A stretch of DNA of 64,000 nucleotides from Hansfordia pulvinata (lineage: Eukaryota > Ascomycota > Sordariomycetes > Xylariales). The notes beneath the pieces are model-generated. The model did no database searches, was not told the origin of the DNA, and saw only the letters and a program-made list of their open reading frames with translations. Location of the stretch: positions 1,612,001 to 1,676,000 of the forward strand of contig BJKQ01000003.1 in assembly GCA_006538405.1 (NCBI GenBank), written 5' to 3'. A program made the position numbers and the translations under genes. Below are positions 46,318 through 58,766 of the stretch, in pieces (position 1 is the stretch's first letter; each line of letters begins with the position of its first letter).

Positions 46318-48570
46318 ATGCGCCCCCGGCCCGCAATGGAAGGTACAGGAGACACCGCATCGGCAAATGGCAGCAGAACACGTACAGTAGCGGCTGGATC
46401 CCGCCGGCAGGCTTGCGATAGGTGCTGGAAACGCAAGAACAAGGTAGAACCCAAGATGAGCGCTGCTGTGCCGTCTGTTATTGCTATTCTTGTTGTTGTC
46501 GAGGCTTACCGTTCTCCCAGTGTGATCGGCAGCTGCCCTCTTGCTCGACGTGTTCGGCCGCCAAGGTCGAGTGTAAGGCTCGCGAATGGAGTTTCAAGAA
46601 CGCCACCGAGGACGTTAATGCTGCATCGATTGCTAGGTAAGCGGTTAGAGCTGCTCCAACAAGTTTCCGACTGTACGTATGCACGGTGCTGAGCCTCGAA
46701 TAGCTACGTCAAGACCCTCGAGCGGCAGGTAGAGCAGCGTGGCGGAACCATAGCCGCCCCGCCTCAGAAGAAGCGGCGTTGCACACGTACGGACCATCCC
46801 GCGACGACATGCAACCCTTACGGCCAAGGCTCCAGTTTCCTTCGCTCGCCGCATCATGCTCTCTCGGTATCTCCCAGACCCGCAGCGGACGACGACCCCG
46901 AGGCCCAGGCCCTTGATTCGTCAGTGAGAGAGACCATGGGCGAGATAGGGAATCTATCTCACTCTGCCATGGCTGAGCCGCGAAACGGGCCTCATAGCCT
47001 CCCTCAACACCTCACACTGGGTAACATCCTCCATGCCGGCCTGACACTGAGTGGCCGGAACCCCTTGGCGTCAGCGCTTCCGAGAGAGGGGGCTCGGGAT
47101 CTCGACGGGATCTCTGCGCGCCCCATCAGTCTCTCACGAACGCACGGCCAAGAAATGATGGGGCATTTCTTGCGCAATGCATGCAGCTTCTACCTTTTCC
47201 TGGACGAGGCAGCGATACGCCTACAATACGAGGCACTCGCTGGCGCGTTTGAGCAGGGGATGACGATAGACGCCGCAGCGAAAGAGGACGCACTGTCCTG
47301 CTTCAACGCCTGCATAGCCATTGCCATTGGCGCCTCAGTCGTGTCATATTCGCCCGTCCCTTCTGCTTTGGTGTCCCACCTCCATCACATAGCCGTCTCC
47401 CAGGTGCCGGCGGTCCAAGAGGCGGCGGGTACGGCCAACAGCAGTAGCTTGAAGACAGTTCACTGTCTTTTACTTCTTGCCATATTCTCCACGGTCCACC
47501 CAAATGGCGGCTCCGCCTGGCACCTGGTCGGTCTGGCAATGAAGACCTGTGTGTCTATGGGCCTACACAAAGAACACGACGAGCATTCCCAACTGACGCA
47601 GTCCGAAATCCAAGAGAGACGGAATCTGTTCTGGAGTGCCTACGTCCTCGACCGGTAAGCTTCGAACCAGTCCATAGCGTCGCCTTCTCTGAACGCTCTT
47701 AGGTCCATAAGTCTGGCACTGAATAGGCCTTTCGGTGTGCAAAATGAAGACATCACCATACACGTAAGTTCCAAAGTACTCAACTCAAAGTCCGCAGCAA
47801 CTCACGTTTGTCAGGCACCCGAGAATGGCGAGCTGCGTAGCAACGCAAGGTCGTACCTCTTGGTCCATGCAGTTGAGCAAGCCCGCCTGGCGTCGTCGAT
47901 CGACACGGATGATTCCGACTCCTTTTCGTATCATTACGGGAACTACTGCCACTGGAGACAGTTCCCGCTCGTGTTGAGGGGCTTGGTTGACAGTCAGCCG
48001 GTGATATCTGATTATACCGACCAGCTCATCTGCCGGACGGGTCTACAACTGCTGAAGATCAACGCCCTTAGGAGTAATCGGAGGATTGGCCAATTGAGCA
48101 GCGCCAGCAACTTGATGACCGAGCTCTCTACAGCCAGCGAACGCTTCGTTGGCCAGCGATACGACTATTACCTCCACCAGGAAGACGACCAGTACTACGT
48201 CGGGTCTTTCGTCGATGGCTACGATGTGCTCTCCGCCACCGTGATGCACGTGTTCCTAACGAAGCAGAAGTCGTCGTCTAAGCGACCGCCCGAGGGAGAA
48301 GAAGAGGAAGTAGAAGACGAACGACAGGCAGCGCTCGCCTCGTGCCAGAACACGATCCAGAAATGCTCGATACTAATGGGCGTATTCGGGGAACGGTTCC
48401 CAATCTTTAAACAGTACCACCGATTTCTCCTCGATCTGTCTGCCGGTTTGCTCAGCGGGCGTGATGTCACGAGGAATCGACCAAGCCAGCAGCTGGGGAT
48501 TTCGGCTTCTAAACAAGGCTCCGGGGATTATATGGAGAGATATGGTCACATGCTAAGTCAGCTACAGTGA
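46318..48570 (+). CDS. Zn2Cys6 transcription factor with fungal-specific regulatory domain (TF2)
   Basis: Cluster CDRCWKRKNK (exon 1) plus CDRQLPSCSTCSAAKVEC (exon 2) forms a full CX2CX6CX6CX2CX6C. As in TF1, the intron falls directly before the third Cys. SYVKTLERQVEQ is the linker/coiled coil; a basic patch KKRRCTR follows. The regulatory domain includes MMGHFLRNACSFYLFLDEAAI, HPNGGSAWHLVGLAMKTCVSMGLHKEH, IQERRNLFWSAYVLDRSISLALNRPFGV. Exons: 46318-46443, 46521-46636, 46704-47654, 47703-47763, 47815-48570, giving 669 aa with all joins in frame. A second ATG 18 bases downstream is also possible. Neighbours suggest a pathway-specific regulator of the catabolic genes to its right. Confidence 0.92.
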
Positions 48571-48754
48571 ATATTCAGGCTCTTTGTCATTTGATAAAGA
48601 AGTTTTTGACTGATCATGACTGGGCGAATGCTACTGCTTGGACAACGGCTCAACACGTGGCTTCTTTCCGTCGTTCTTAACCGTGACCAATTGGAACATG
48701 TCAAGCGCTGCTTGATACAGACTGAGCTATCGATAACGCCTGACACAAAGGCTC

Positions 48755-50580
48755 TCAGGACTTATGTTCAACCCCCGGCTTCTCGTCTTCATCACCATCT
48801 AAAGCGCCTACTTGACCCTGGAGCTCCTCGAGCTTCGGGTAGGCGACCCTCCACACGGTGTACCAGGGCCTCTCGAACAGGGACTCCATGGACTCGAGCG
48901 AGCGACCTGCGGTCTCAGGAATGGCCAGCAGGACGAAGCCCAGAGAGATGGTGCATATGGTGGCGAAGAAGGCAAAGGCGCCATAGCGCTCGGTGGCGGC
49001 GAGCAACGAAGGCATGGCGCGTGAGCAGCCAAAGTAAAAGGCCCAGTGGAAGGCCATGAGAATGGAGACGCAAAAGGAGCGGATGCGAATAGGGAAGACC
49101 TCTGCCGACACAACATAGGGGATGCTGAACCAGCCCACAGACCAGGACACTGCGTGGATGTAGATGGCGGCGATGGCGGCCTCGCTGGCGCGCTTGGCGG
49201 CCGGGTCCTCGGCGATGGAGGTGGTCGAACGCCCGCTGGTGACGCCCAGGTAGGCGCCAACGAAGGTCAGGGTCAGGATCTGCCCGCAGATACCCAGGAT
49301 GAGGGAGCGGCGGCGGCCAACAAAGTCAATGAAGAGAACAGAGGCCAGGAAGGTGGAGGTGAACTTGACGATGGCGTAAATGCCGGTGGCTAGGAAGGAC
49401 GACTCCTCGCCCGATATGCCCAGATAGCCGAAGATGGTGGGGCTGTACTGGGTGATGGCGTTGGCACCGGACCACTGGGCGAACAGGTGGGCGGCAAACA
49501 TGATGAGAAAGCGGCGGCGGTTCGGCAGGTGGCCGAGGGTCTCCTTGAGAAGGTCCCAGCTGCTGGCGCCGGCGACGAGCTCCGTCTCGTGCTCGTACTG
49601 CGCCTGGATTCCGGCGAACTCGTCGCGCACGTAAGGGTGCGTCTCGGGGAGATTGCGGAAGCGGGACAGCGTCGCGAAGCCCTGGGTCAGCTTGCCCTGG
49701 GAGATGAGGTACCGCGGCGAGTCGGGCGTGAGGAAAGTCCCGAGGCCCCAGACGACGGCGGGCAGGATCTGCATGGCGGTGCAGAGCTGCCACTGCGTCT
49801 GGGTGCCTGGGTAGCTCTTGGTGGTGCCGTATGCGATGAAGAAGCCAAAGACAACGCCGAGCTGCTGGCAGCAGGCGAGCTGCAGCGTGAGGAGGCCTCG
49901 GATGGACCTTGGGGCAATCTACGGTATGGCGAGACACGGTCAGTGATTTCCTCATCCAGGGATCTTGATGGGTTCCGTTCGAGAAGACTTGGTGCCGCCG
50001 TAGCGGCAGCCTTGTCATCACGGTTTGGAGACGGGCTGACCTCTGACAGATAAATGGGCGGCAACACTGTGGTCGCGCCGATGCCCAGGCCGGATATGAA
50101 ACGGCTGGCGTACAAGCCGGAGAGATTGCCGCTGCTGAACGTCTGACCAAAGACGCCGGCGATGTACACCAGCGTGGCCAGCTGCAGGACCAGGCGCCGC
50201 CCCAGCCTGTCGGTCAGGAAGACGCAGCCCAGGCACCCGAACACGGCGCCGGCGGTGGCTATGGAGACGATCCAGCCCTTTGCGTTGGCAAAGTCCGCGG
50301 CCGAGAGCTCACTGAGGCCGAAGCGCTCTTTGAAGGAGCCCATGGAGACGAGGGAGGCGATGTTTCCTGCATTGCACACATGAGCGTCAGCAAGAATTGT
50401 GTCTTTGGAGGGGAGGGGGAAGGAGAGCGTTGAATGGGGCGAAATACCTTCATCGAAGCCTTTGGCCACTCCTGGGAAACTCCATATGCAGGCGCACAGG
50501 AAGATGTACCAGTTGAAGATCTCGCGGGGGCTGCCGCGCACGGCCGCGATGGTGGCGGCGATCAACGAGAACTTGGCCAT
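48755..50580 (-). CDS. MFS sugar/quinate-type permease
   Basis: A 12-TM plasma-membrane proton symporter of the sugar porter family. Its N-terminus (GSPREIFNWYIFLCACIWSFPGVAKGFDEGNIASL) is close to the fungal quinate permease group. Sugar-porter signatures are present: GRR loop motif in FLTDRLGRRLVLQ, SRFISGLGIGATTVLPPIYLSE, PDSPRYLISQGK, FVGRRRSL, and PETAGRSLESMESLF. Exons: 50580-50448, 50366-50041, 49918-48755, 540 aa, all in frame. It converges with TF2 and diverges from the SMP-30 lactonase gene across an 870-bp interval. Substrate is inferred only by family; a sugar acid or cyclic polyol fits the neighbours. Confidence 0.92.
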
Positions 50581-51412
<832 letters not shown>

Positions 51413-51447
51413 CACTAGTCACTACCACCACCACCACCACCACCACG

Positions 51448-52559
51448 ATGAACTTCTACCCGGTGCCCCCGACCATCACGGCCAGGCTGTACGCGCGTGT
51501 GCCCGACGACAAGCGGTGTCTGGGCCGGCCGAGCGAGTGGCGGGGCGGGTTCGCGCGGCCGTTCCAGGACGTCTTCCTCGAGGGGCCGGTGGCGGCCGAC
51601 GACGGCAGCCTTTTCGTCGTCGACGTGCCGTACGGGCGCATCCTGCGGATCGAAGCCAACGACGGGGAGGGTGGTGACGGGGGGCAGACGACGACAACAC
51701 ACGTCTGCGCCGAGTGGGACGGGGAGCCCAACGGGCTGGCTATGGCGGCGGACGGGACGCTGCTGGTGGCTGATTACAAGCAGGTGCGTTGATCAGACGA
51801 GTGTGGCAGGGTTTTTTTTTTTTTTTTTCAACATTTCTTCTTCTTCATTCACTTTTCAAGGCTAAAACAAACGGCATAATTTTCGCAGGGCATCCTGAGC
51901 TTCGACCCGTCGACGGGCGCCGTCTCGCCCAAGCTGACGCGGCGGCACCTGGAGCGGTTCAAGGGCCGAACGACATCATCGTCGACTCGCGGGGCAGCGT
52001 CTACTTCACGGACCAGGGGCAGACGGGGATGACGGACCCGACGGGGCGGGTGTACCGGCTCAGCCACAGCAGCAGCAGCAGCAACGCCTCCGACGGCGTC
52101 ACGCAGCAGCAGAGGCTCGACACGCTGCTGGACAACGGGCCCTCGCCCAACGGGCTGGCGCTGTCGCCGGACGAGCGGTTCCTGTACGTGGCCATGACGC
52201 GGGCGAACCAGGTGTGGCGGCTGCCGCTGCACGGGGACGGGTCCGTGACCAAGGCGGGCGTCTTCTTCCAGTCGTTCGGGGCATCGGGCCCGGACGGCCT
52301 CGCCGTCGACGAGGAGGGCAGCCTGTTCGTGTGCCACCCGGGCCTGGGCTGCGTGTTCGTCGTGGACCGCGACGGGGTCCCCAAGGCGCGGATCGCCAGC
52401 GGGACGCCCGGGGTCAACCTGACCAACTGCTGCTTCGGGGGCGCCGGGAACCGGACGCTGTTCGTCACGGACAGCCTCGAGGGCAACGTCCAGTGCGTCG
52501 AGTGGCACTGCGCCGGGGCCGTCAAGCCGGGGGCTGTCAGGAAGGTGGCTGGGAAATAA
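51448..52559 (+). CDS. SMP-30/gluconolactonase-family lactonase
   Basis: A six-bladed beta-propeller hydrolase that opens sugar lactones (glucono-, xylono-, rhamnono- or similar) with one divalent metal. Metal-site motifs visible: FLEGPVAADDGSLFVVD (Glu), SPNGLALSPDERFLYVAM (Asn) and LFVTDSLEGNVQCVEW (Asp); GPNDIIVDSRGSVYFTDQG and SGPDGLAVDEEGSLFV are further blade motifs. Intron 51784-51888. In exon 2 the text GAVSPKLTRRHLERFKG joins GPNDIIV only if GGG at 51963-51965 is GGGG, so one base is missing. Corrected length is about 336 aa, normal. The product lacks a signal peptide and is probably cytosolic. It is divergent from the sugar permease, which suits uptake followed by lactone opening. 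Confidence 0.88.
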
Positions 52560-54078
52560 GAAAGACGGGAAGCGTTGTTGGTTGAGTTTTCCGTGGGATG
52601 GGATGTGGTTACGAGATTCTTTTTATATATACCGGTATCATGTGTGGCTTCCATCACATACGACCATAGGATCAGGAAAATTCGGGATCCCGTCCGCTCT
52701 CCCATAGACAAGCCTGTTACCGTTGGATTAGTAGTTGGGTCGGTGACGACCAGCGAATCCCCAATGTTGTATGTTCTTTTTTGTTACTTTACTGTTTTTT
52801 CCATTCCTCCTTCTATGCATCGTCGAATCTACAAACTGCACCGGCTCTTTGGGGGAACGTACTAAAGTCGTGTGGAATCCATGATTCACTGTCCTCCCGG
52901 TCGCCAAATTAAAGGCTCCAGTTGCCCCCTTCGCGACAGGTATGAATCCGTCCACAACCACAAGTCACCTGCAACAATAAGGGCCTCGAAGTCGTCTCAC
53001 ACAGTCCCACTGGGTCTCGTCAAGTGGACGTCGAGCAAGCTGCGCTATGCAAAAGTCCTCATTGACAACGGGGACCATGGTCCGGGCTGAAGCCCCCCGC
53101 CGTTGACCTGTTAAAGGGGAAGACTGTATCGCTGCACACCCTCGCCCACCGGCGTTCGGAGAAGGTGGCGCCCCGAGGACTAACAACAACGGCCATTGAA
53201 CTGCCTTGTAGCGGATTTCCCTCGAGAACCCATGCTGGCCCCGAGTCAGCCGTCCGACAAGGGACCGAGCCGCCGACATGCTGACTCATCCTGCTGATAT
53301 GGAGAGTATATTTATGTTCTGCATGTGGTTCATTAGGTCCAGTCAAGTCGAGATATAACCGAAGCGCGATCCCGGCTTTGCGACTGCTTGCCTTGCATAG
53401 GTTAGGTATGGTGCCTGAATGTGTAGAAGAGACGGAGCCGGCTGGTACATGATTTATTCTTCAGAATACTCGCTTAACAAGGCATGCAACGGGCTACCTT
53501 GCTCGCGGGGCAGGATGTAGCGCGGCTTGGTTAATAAGCAGCAGAGATCCATCGCCTCAATCGGGTTCCTGCCGCCTGTAGTAACACAGGTATGCACGTT
53601 GTTTGGTTCCCCGAGTTGTATACATGACTGTAATTGCACTAGGAATAGGGAGAACAGGCCCCTTCACCATGTCAAGAGGACCCCGCCCCGGTCAAGGTGA
53701 GTGAACCCACGACTGCGCCAGCCACGAAGGCCCTAATTCGAGTGGTGAAGCCTTTCGCTTCGCTTGACCTGGAGATAGGCAAGGAGGCAGTGCCCGAGTG
53801 AAAGGTCTGGACTCTGGAGGAACGGCGTGTGAGGGACCGAACCAGTAACAAAGCTGGTGCATCCATCCACCGGCTCTGAAGCCGTTGCACCGGTTCGCGA
53901 CCCAAGTCGGCGCATCAGGGGGCGCGCGCGCGCGCATATAAACCCTTCCCGATTCCCCGGTTCTAATCGCCGTTGCCACACGCCGCCTCCTCATAATCCA
54001 GTGCCCTGGTTTTTTCCCCGGTCCACCTCCTCTCGACCAGCTCGCGCAGCCCCCGCCTCGCCGTCCCAAGCAGACACA
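52560..54078. other. Intergenic, no gene seen
   Basis: AT-richer 3' flank followed by the promoter of the small secreted protein. It includes a TAGGTTAGGTATGG element near 53399. No gene is supported. Confidence 0.45.
53937..53942 (+). promoter_or_regulatory. Probable TATA box
   Basis: TATAAA follows a GC-alternating tract about 140 bp before the start codon of the small secreted protein gene. It is inferred from position and sequence only. Confidence 0.45.
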
Positions 54079-54403
54079 ATGCGTCTCCTCCTCCTCACTC
54101 TGGCCCTGTCCGCCCTGGGCGTCGACAGATCCCGGGCAGCCAACGACTGCATGGCCGTCTTCGGGCAGCCGTCGGACACGGCTTGGTGCGAGTAGGTCCT
54201 TGCTCTTTCCCATTCTCCTTCTCTTTCGTCATTCTACAGTGAGGGTCAATATGCTGACGGATCCGACACCCGCAAGTGGTTCCACGTACATGCACTGCAC
54301 GGACGGAGTCGATGGCAACCCGGCGAGTCTCGAGCGAGTCTGGTGCAACAACTACGACCAGACATGCGGGACTGACAGCAATGGGATGACAAACTGCGTG
54401 TAA
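54079..54403 (+). CDS. Small secreted cysteine-rich protein
   Basis: Two exons, 54079-54191 and 54277-54403, joined by an 85-nt intron with a GCTGAC branch site 17 nt before its CGCAAG acceptor, give 79 aa. A 20-residue signal peptide (RLLLLTLALSALGVDRSRA) is followed by about 58 mature residues with six Cys in the pattern NDC, WC, HC, WC, TC, NC, enough for three disulfides. The earlier acceptor at 54239 would put the Cys-rich part out of frame, which is why I chose the later one. Size, export and Cys content fit the fungal small-secreted-protein/effector-like class. No specific family is recognised, and no enzymatic role is implied. It stands between metabolic genes. Confidence 0.72.
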
Positions 54404-54916
54404 GATGCGGAACCGCCATCCGCGACTCTGGGTCTCACACTGGCGGCGGCGGCGGCGTTCATGATCTGCCTGGACCCCTGGCGGGAATCAGGTTCGACTC
54501 ACAGGGACCTTTTCTCTTCATCATCTTCTAATAATTCTTGTGCGGGCTCTTAGTAGCCAAATATTGTATCCAGAGCTCTTACAGTGCGGTTGATCGTCGT
54601 GAAGATCCGAGTCTCCAGTGACAGTTAAGAGTCTTTTCCAGATCAGCTATTTGTGCCACCCAAGCCTACCCGACCTATAAAGTAGTCAGAAAAGATGATT
54701 AGCTTCCACCCTACTTCATGTCGATACGCTCCCGTCGGCCAGCCTCACAGCCCGATGCGGGCTGCTGCAGCCAGCGATTCGAACAGACCGAATGGGCTCT
54801 GTTCCCCATGCACTCTCAATGAACTGACAGAGTAGGTAAGAGTAAATGCAATTTAATTAGGGGGGGGTTTGCCACCATTACCGTCATAGTCGGCCTCGTC
54901 TACCAGTCAGATCAGG
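54404..54916. other. Intergenic between converging genes
   Basis: About 0.5 kb with no gene supported, holding the 3' ends of the secreted protein and amidohydrolase genes. Confidence 0.5.
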
Positions 54917-55014
54917 TCAGGTATACAGGCGAGCCGGGTTCCGCACCATCATGGCCATCCACTGGTCCTCCGAGAGCCAGCTCCGGATCGCAGCCAGCTC
55001 CGCCCTCCAATCCG

Positions 55015-55045
<31 letters not shown>

Positions 55046-56159
55046 GCCTCCGCTTTCTTCCTCCTCCTCCTCCTCCTCCTCCTCCTTCTCCTCGCCGTCA
55101 TCGTCATCGTCATCGCCGCCGCCGCCGCAGCCGGGCCGCCCCTCGACGTGTCGACGTGCGGCCAGTCGGACCCCCACAGGATGCCCCCCGGCGACGCCCG
55201 GGCCAGCGCCCGCACCATCTCCCGGGCCGCGCCGATGCCCTCCCCCTCTCCCTCCCCCTCCTCCTTCCGCCGCCGCCGCCGCCGCCGCCCGTCCGCCGGT
55301 ACAGCGCCGACACCTTGACGTAGGCGACCGCCCCGCGCCGCAGCAGGGCCAGGAGGGCCTCGAACTCGGCGCCGCCCACGTCCGCCGGCGTCGCGCAGGC
55401 CCCGTGCTCCGCGACCAGAGTCAACCCCGCGGAAGAAGAAGAGGAGGACCTCCCCCACCATCATCCCATGTCCGCCGCCGCCGCCGTCGTCGTCGTCGAA
55501 GTTGGCGGGGGCGGGGCGGGGGCGGCCAGCGCGGCCCACCGCCGGAGCGGCATTTGCACCGACACGGCCCACCCCCGCCGCGCGACGGCCGGCGACCCCG
55601 CCAGCCGCCGCAGGTAAGCCCTCAGCAGCAGCAGCAGCTCCTCCTCCTCCTCCCCCCCGCCGCTACCGCCGCCACCGCCGCCGCCGGGCTGCAGCCGGAC
55701 GGCGCGCACCCCGAGCGCGTGCAGCGCGTCCACGCGCTCCGGGCCCCACCGCGCGACGTCCCTGCCCGGCACGGCCGGCTCGCTGAGCACCGCGGCCCGG
55801 AAGAGGGTCGTCTTCTTCCCCTTCTCTTTTTCGCCGTGGTGGTGGTGGTGGTGGTGGTGGTGGTGGTGGTGGTCCTCGGTCTGCTGCTGCTGCTGCTGCT
55901 GCTGGTTTGCCTCTCGCAGGTGAGCCAGAACGCCCTCGGGGCCCGCCTCAGGACCCGCCTGGACCAGCACGACACCCCCACCGCCGCAGCAGCAGAAGCG
56001 CGTGTCGCGGCGGAGGGCGGACAGAGGGGCCGGGGCCGGGGTGTAGGCACGGTCCCGGCGGAAGGGGAAGCGCGAAGGGTCGAAGACGTGCACGTGGCTG
56101 TCCCACCAGCCCGGGGGCAGCAGGGGGGTTGCTGATCGGGTTGGGGAGGGGGGTGTCAT
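54917..56159 (-). CDS. Amidohydrolase (Amidohydro_2; lactonase-type), frame-broken
   Basis: TIM-barrel metal hydrolases of this type open lactones such as 2-pyrone-4,6-dicarboxylate or L-fucono-lactone. The start WWDSHVHVFDPSRFPF gives the first-strand HxH metal site, YTPAPAPLSALR matches the family's YTP.. segment, FEALLALLRRGAVAYVKVSALYR is the fifth-strand region, and GGILWGSDWPHVDTS carries the late metal-binding Asp. The C-terminus ends AIRSWLSEDQWMAMMVRNPARLYT. These blocks occupy three frames; two orientable steps (near 55300 and 55120) each lack one base. A TGA near 55461 in the Ala/Thr/Asp-rich middle is unresolved (intron or more missing bases). Repeats encode Gln8, His12 and poly-Gly. 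Cytosolic, no signal peptide. Confidence 0.72.
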
Positions 56160-57042
56160 TTTCTTATTTTGCGTTTTTTCCTCTTTTTTTTTTTTTTTTT
56201 TTTTTTAATAATAACCTTTCTGCTTCTGCCCTCTCTTTGCCGATAGCGAAAGGCGGGGGGAGGGGCGCGCGGGAGTGGGAGTGGAGCGGGATCACGTGGA
56301 GCCAAGCTTTCCGAAGAAAGGCGTGGACGACCGGGCCTCGGAGGGAGGGAGGGAGGGATATGAGGAGGGTCGTGGATGTCGTGAAGCGTGGGATTGCTTT
56401 ATGGAGCATTCCGGGGGTTTGGTCGCGCGCGGGGCGTCGGTCCCGCGCCGGTGTTTCTCTGGCCCCTCCCCCCCCCCCCCCCTTATTAGTAGTCCGTGAC
56501 GACGCGGGGCCGCCGCGGCAACAAGGAGGAGGAGGGCGATGCGTTGCATCCGTGGGGTGGGTTCGAGTGGGAGCGGACCGGCGCCGGGCCGAGCCGATGA
56601 TGGGCTGGTCCGTGCAGCCCCGACGCGTCCAAGCCGGAAGTGATGAAGAGGGCTGTCTGTGTAGTACGCGTATGCGAGACGATCCAGCAGCTCACAACGA
56701 AGCTCGAGAGAAGGAGAGTAAAAGGCAGGATGGATAACTTGGGCGCTCTCCCTCCTGACGATGGCACTCTGAGATTCTCCCGACATTTCCCTGCCTTTCT
56801 TTCCCTACTGCGCGCACGACTTGATTCCATCCATCATAGTGTACCAGTTGCCCTACCTACCTATACCTACTTGCCTATTCGAGCCCTGTCCAGGTACGGT
56901 GCAGCCTATCACAGCCCACCATTTGCGCTGCCACCAATCTACGGTATACATCACATTCCCCTGCTCTGGCCCACCCTATACTGCATTATACTGCATACCT
57001 ATCTTTCTACACTTCTCTCTTCCTGACCACCACTTTACAAAA
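56160..57042. other. Shared promoter of amidohydrolase and dehydrogenase
   Basis: A head-to-head interval with no gene. It includes T23 (56184-56206), a C15 run (56468-56482) and a TACCTACCTATACCTACTT cluster near 56850, close to the dehydrogenase start. Confidence 0.5.
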
Positions 57043-57703
57043 ATGTCAGCGCAACACCCCAACAGCAACGGCACTCCTGCCCCCCACGGCAGCAGCGGCA
57101 CCAACAGCAGCAGCATCAGCAGCGACAGCAGCACCAGCAACAGCGGCAAGCCCACCGTCTACGTGATGGACATCTTCCACCCGGCGGTGCTGCGCTACGC
57201 CCGCGAGCACTTCGGCGCCGTCGTCACGCGCGACGAGCAGCCGGAGCGCCACGCCCGCTGGCGCGAGGACGCCGAGTACCTGCTGGTGCGGTCGTCGGCC
57301 CTGACGGCCGAGGACGTGGCGGCGTGCGCGCGGCTGCGCGCCGTCGGCAAGCAGGGGTCCGGGCTGGACCGGATCGACGTGGCGGCGTGCGAGGCCCGCG
57401 GCGTGGCGGTGCTCAACACGCCCGGGGTCAACGCGCGGGCGGTCGCCGAGCTCGTGCTGGCGCTGGCGCTGGCCTCGGCGCGGGACTTGGGGCGCATCAC
57501 CGCGCGGATGCACGGGGGCGGCACGGGGTCGGGGGTGCCAGTGGTGCGCAAGGAGGAGTGCCGCGGGTCGTGCTGCACCGCGCGACGGTCGGGGTCGTCG
57601 GGATGGGCCACATCGGCAGGACGGTCGCCCGGATGTTCCGCGGCGCGTTCGCGGCGCACATCCTCGCGTACGACCCGTACGCGCCGGCGGACGCGTGGCG
57701 GGG

Positions 57704-57734
<31 letters not shown>

Positions 57735-58183
57735 GATGACGGCGACGACGAGGATGACGATGATGGGCCGGTGCCGCACGAGAGGGCGGCGTCGCTGGGC
57801 GAGGTGCTGCGCCGGGCCGACGTGGTCACGGTGCACGTGCCGCTGACGCCCGGGACGCGGCACATGATTGCGTACGAGCAGCTGGCGGCGATGAAGCGGA
57901 CGGCGATCCTGGTCAACGCGGCGCGGGGGGGCATCGTGCACGAGGCGGACCTGGAGCGGGCGCTGGCCGAGGGCCTGATCTGGGGCGCTGGTCTCGACTG
58001 CCACGAGCACGAGCCGCCCACCGCCGACCGCTACGGCCGCCTGTGGGCCCTCCCGGCGCCGTCAGCACCCCACACATCGGCGCCGCCACCGAGCAGACCC
58101 AGATCGACACCGGCACCGCCGCCGCCCGGTACCTGCTGGAGTTTGCCCTGAGTCGGGAGCAGCAGCAGAGTAGTCGCATGTAG
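57043..58183 (+). CDS. D-isomer-specific 2-hydroxyacid dehydrogenase
   Basis: NAD(P)-dependent interconversion of a 2-oxo acid and a D-2-hydroxy acid. After a 35-residue Ser/Asn tail come VYVMDIFHPAVLRYA, LVRSSALTAEDV, GKQGSGLDRIDVAACEARGVAVLNTPGVNARAVAELVLAL (substrate domain), then the Rossmann motif VGVVGMGHIGRTVARMF (GxGxxG), VTVHVPLTPGTRHMI, VNAARGGIVHEADL (catalytic Arg), CHEHEPP, and STPHIGAATEQTQ with catalytic His. The two halves need one added base at GGG 57565-57567 and another at CCC 58052-58054, after which the protein is about 380 aa. A poly-Gly/Asp insert sits at 57701-57760. Serine-pathway PGDH is an alternative, but the C-terminal ACT domain is absent. Divergent from the amidohydrolase. 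Confidence 0.85.
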
Positions 58184-58766
58184 GCGGAAGTCGATGAGGG
58201 GAAGGGGGGAAGTCAATAGGGGTAAGAGGCAAGGGGGAAGGGCTGCTTGGAGAGGGGTTTGTTGTTGTATGAGACTATAGGATGGCAAGATATATTTCTA
58301 CTTTCACTTTCAATGCGGAAATAGGAGTGGCTTTACAAAGTGACGTCCCAAGTTTGATAAGGGACATGTAAAGAGACCTGAGAACTTCGACTAACTTTCT
58401 TAAGGTCGAGTCCCGGAAACCACTCTTAACGACTGAGGAACCCTTATTAATGCACGTGATAAAGATAACTAGACGCAACAACTACCAGCCGGTATAAGGG
58501 GAACTATCTGCGTAGGTCTACAGTGCGTAATAAGAAAAGGCAAACGTCTCGTCTCTCAACTCTTTTAACAAGCTTACATGAAGACACGTCAACTGACAAG
58601 ACAAGCTTCATCAGAAGAAAAGAAGAAGAAGAAGAAGGAAGTACAACTTCAGGGATACAACTACTTTGCGTACGTAGGTATACAATGTCTCGTCTCTTCT
58701 CTCTTGACCAGCATACATGTAAACACCCCGCCCCCCCCCCCCCCCCCCCCAAACGACAACAGCCTC
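58184..58766. other. Convergent 3' regions with C20
   Basis: Between the dehydrogenase and aldolase stops. It is AT-rich and ends in a C20 homopolymer (58731-58750) 17 bp beyond the aldolase stop. No gene is seen. Confidence 0.55.
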
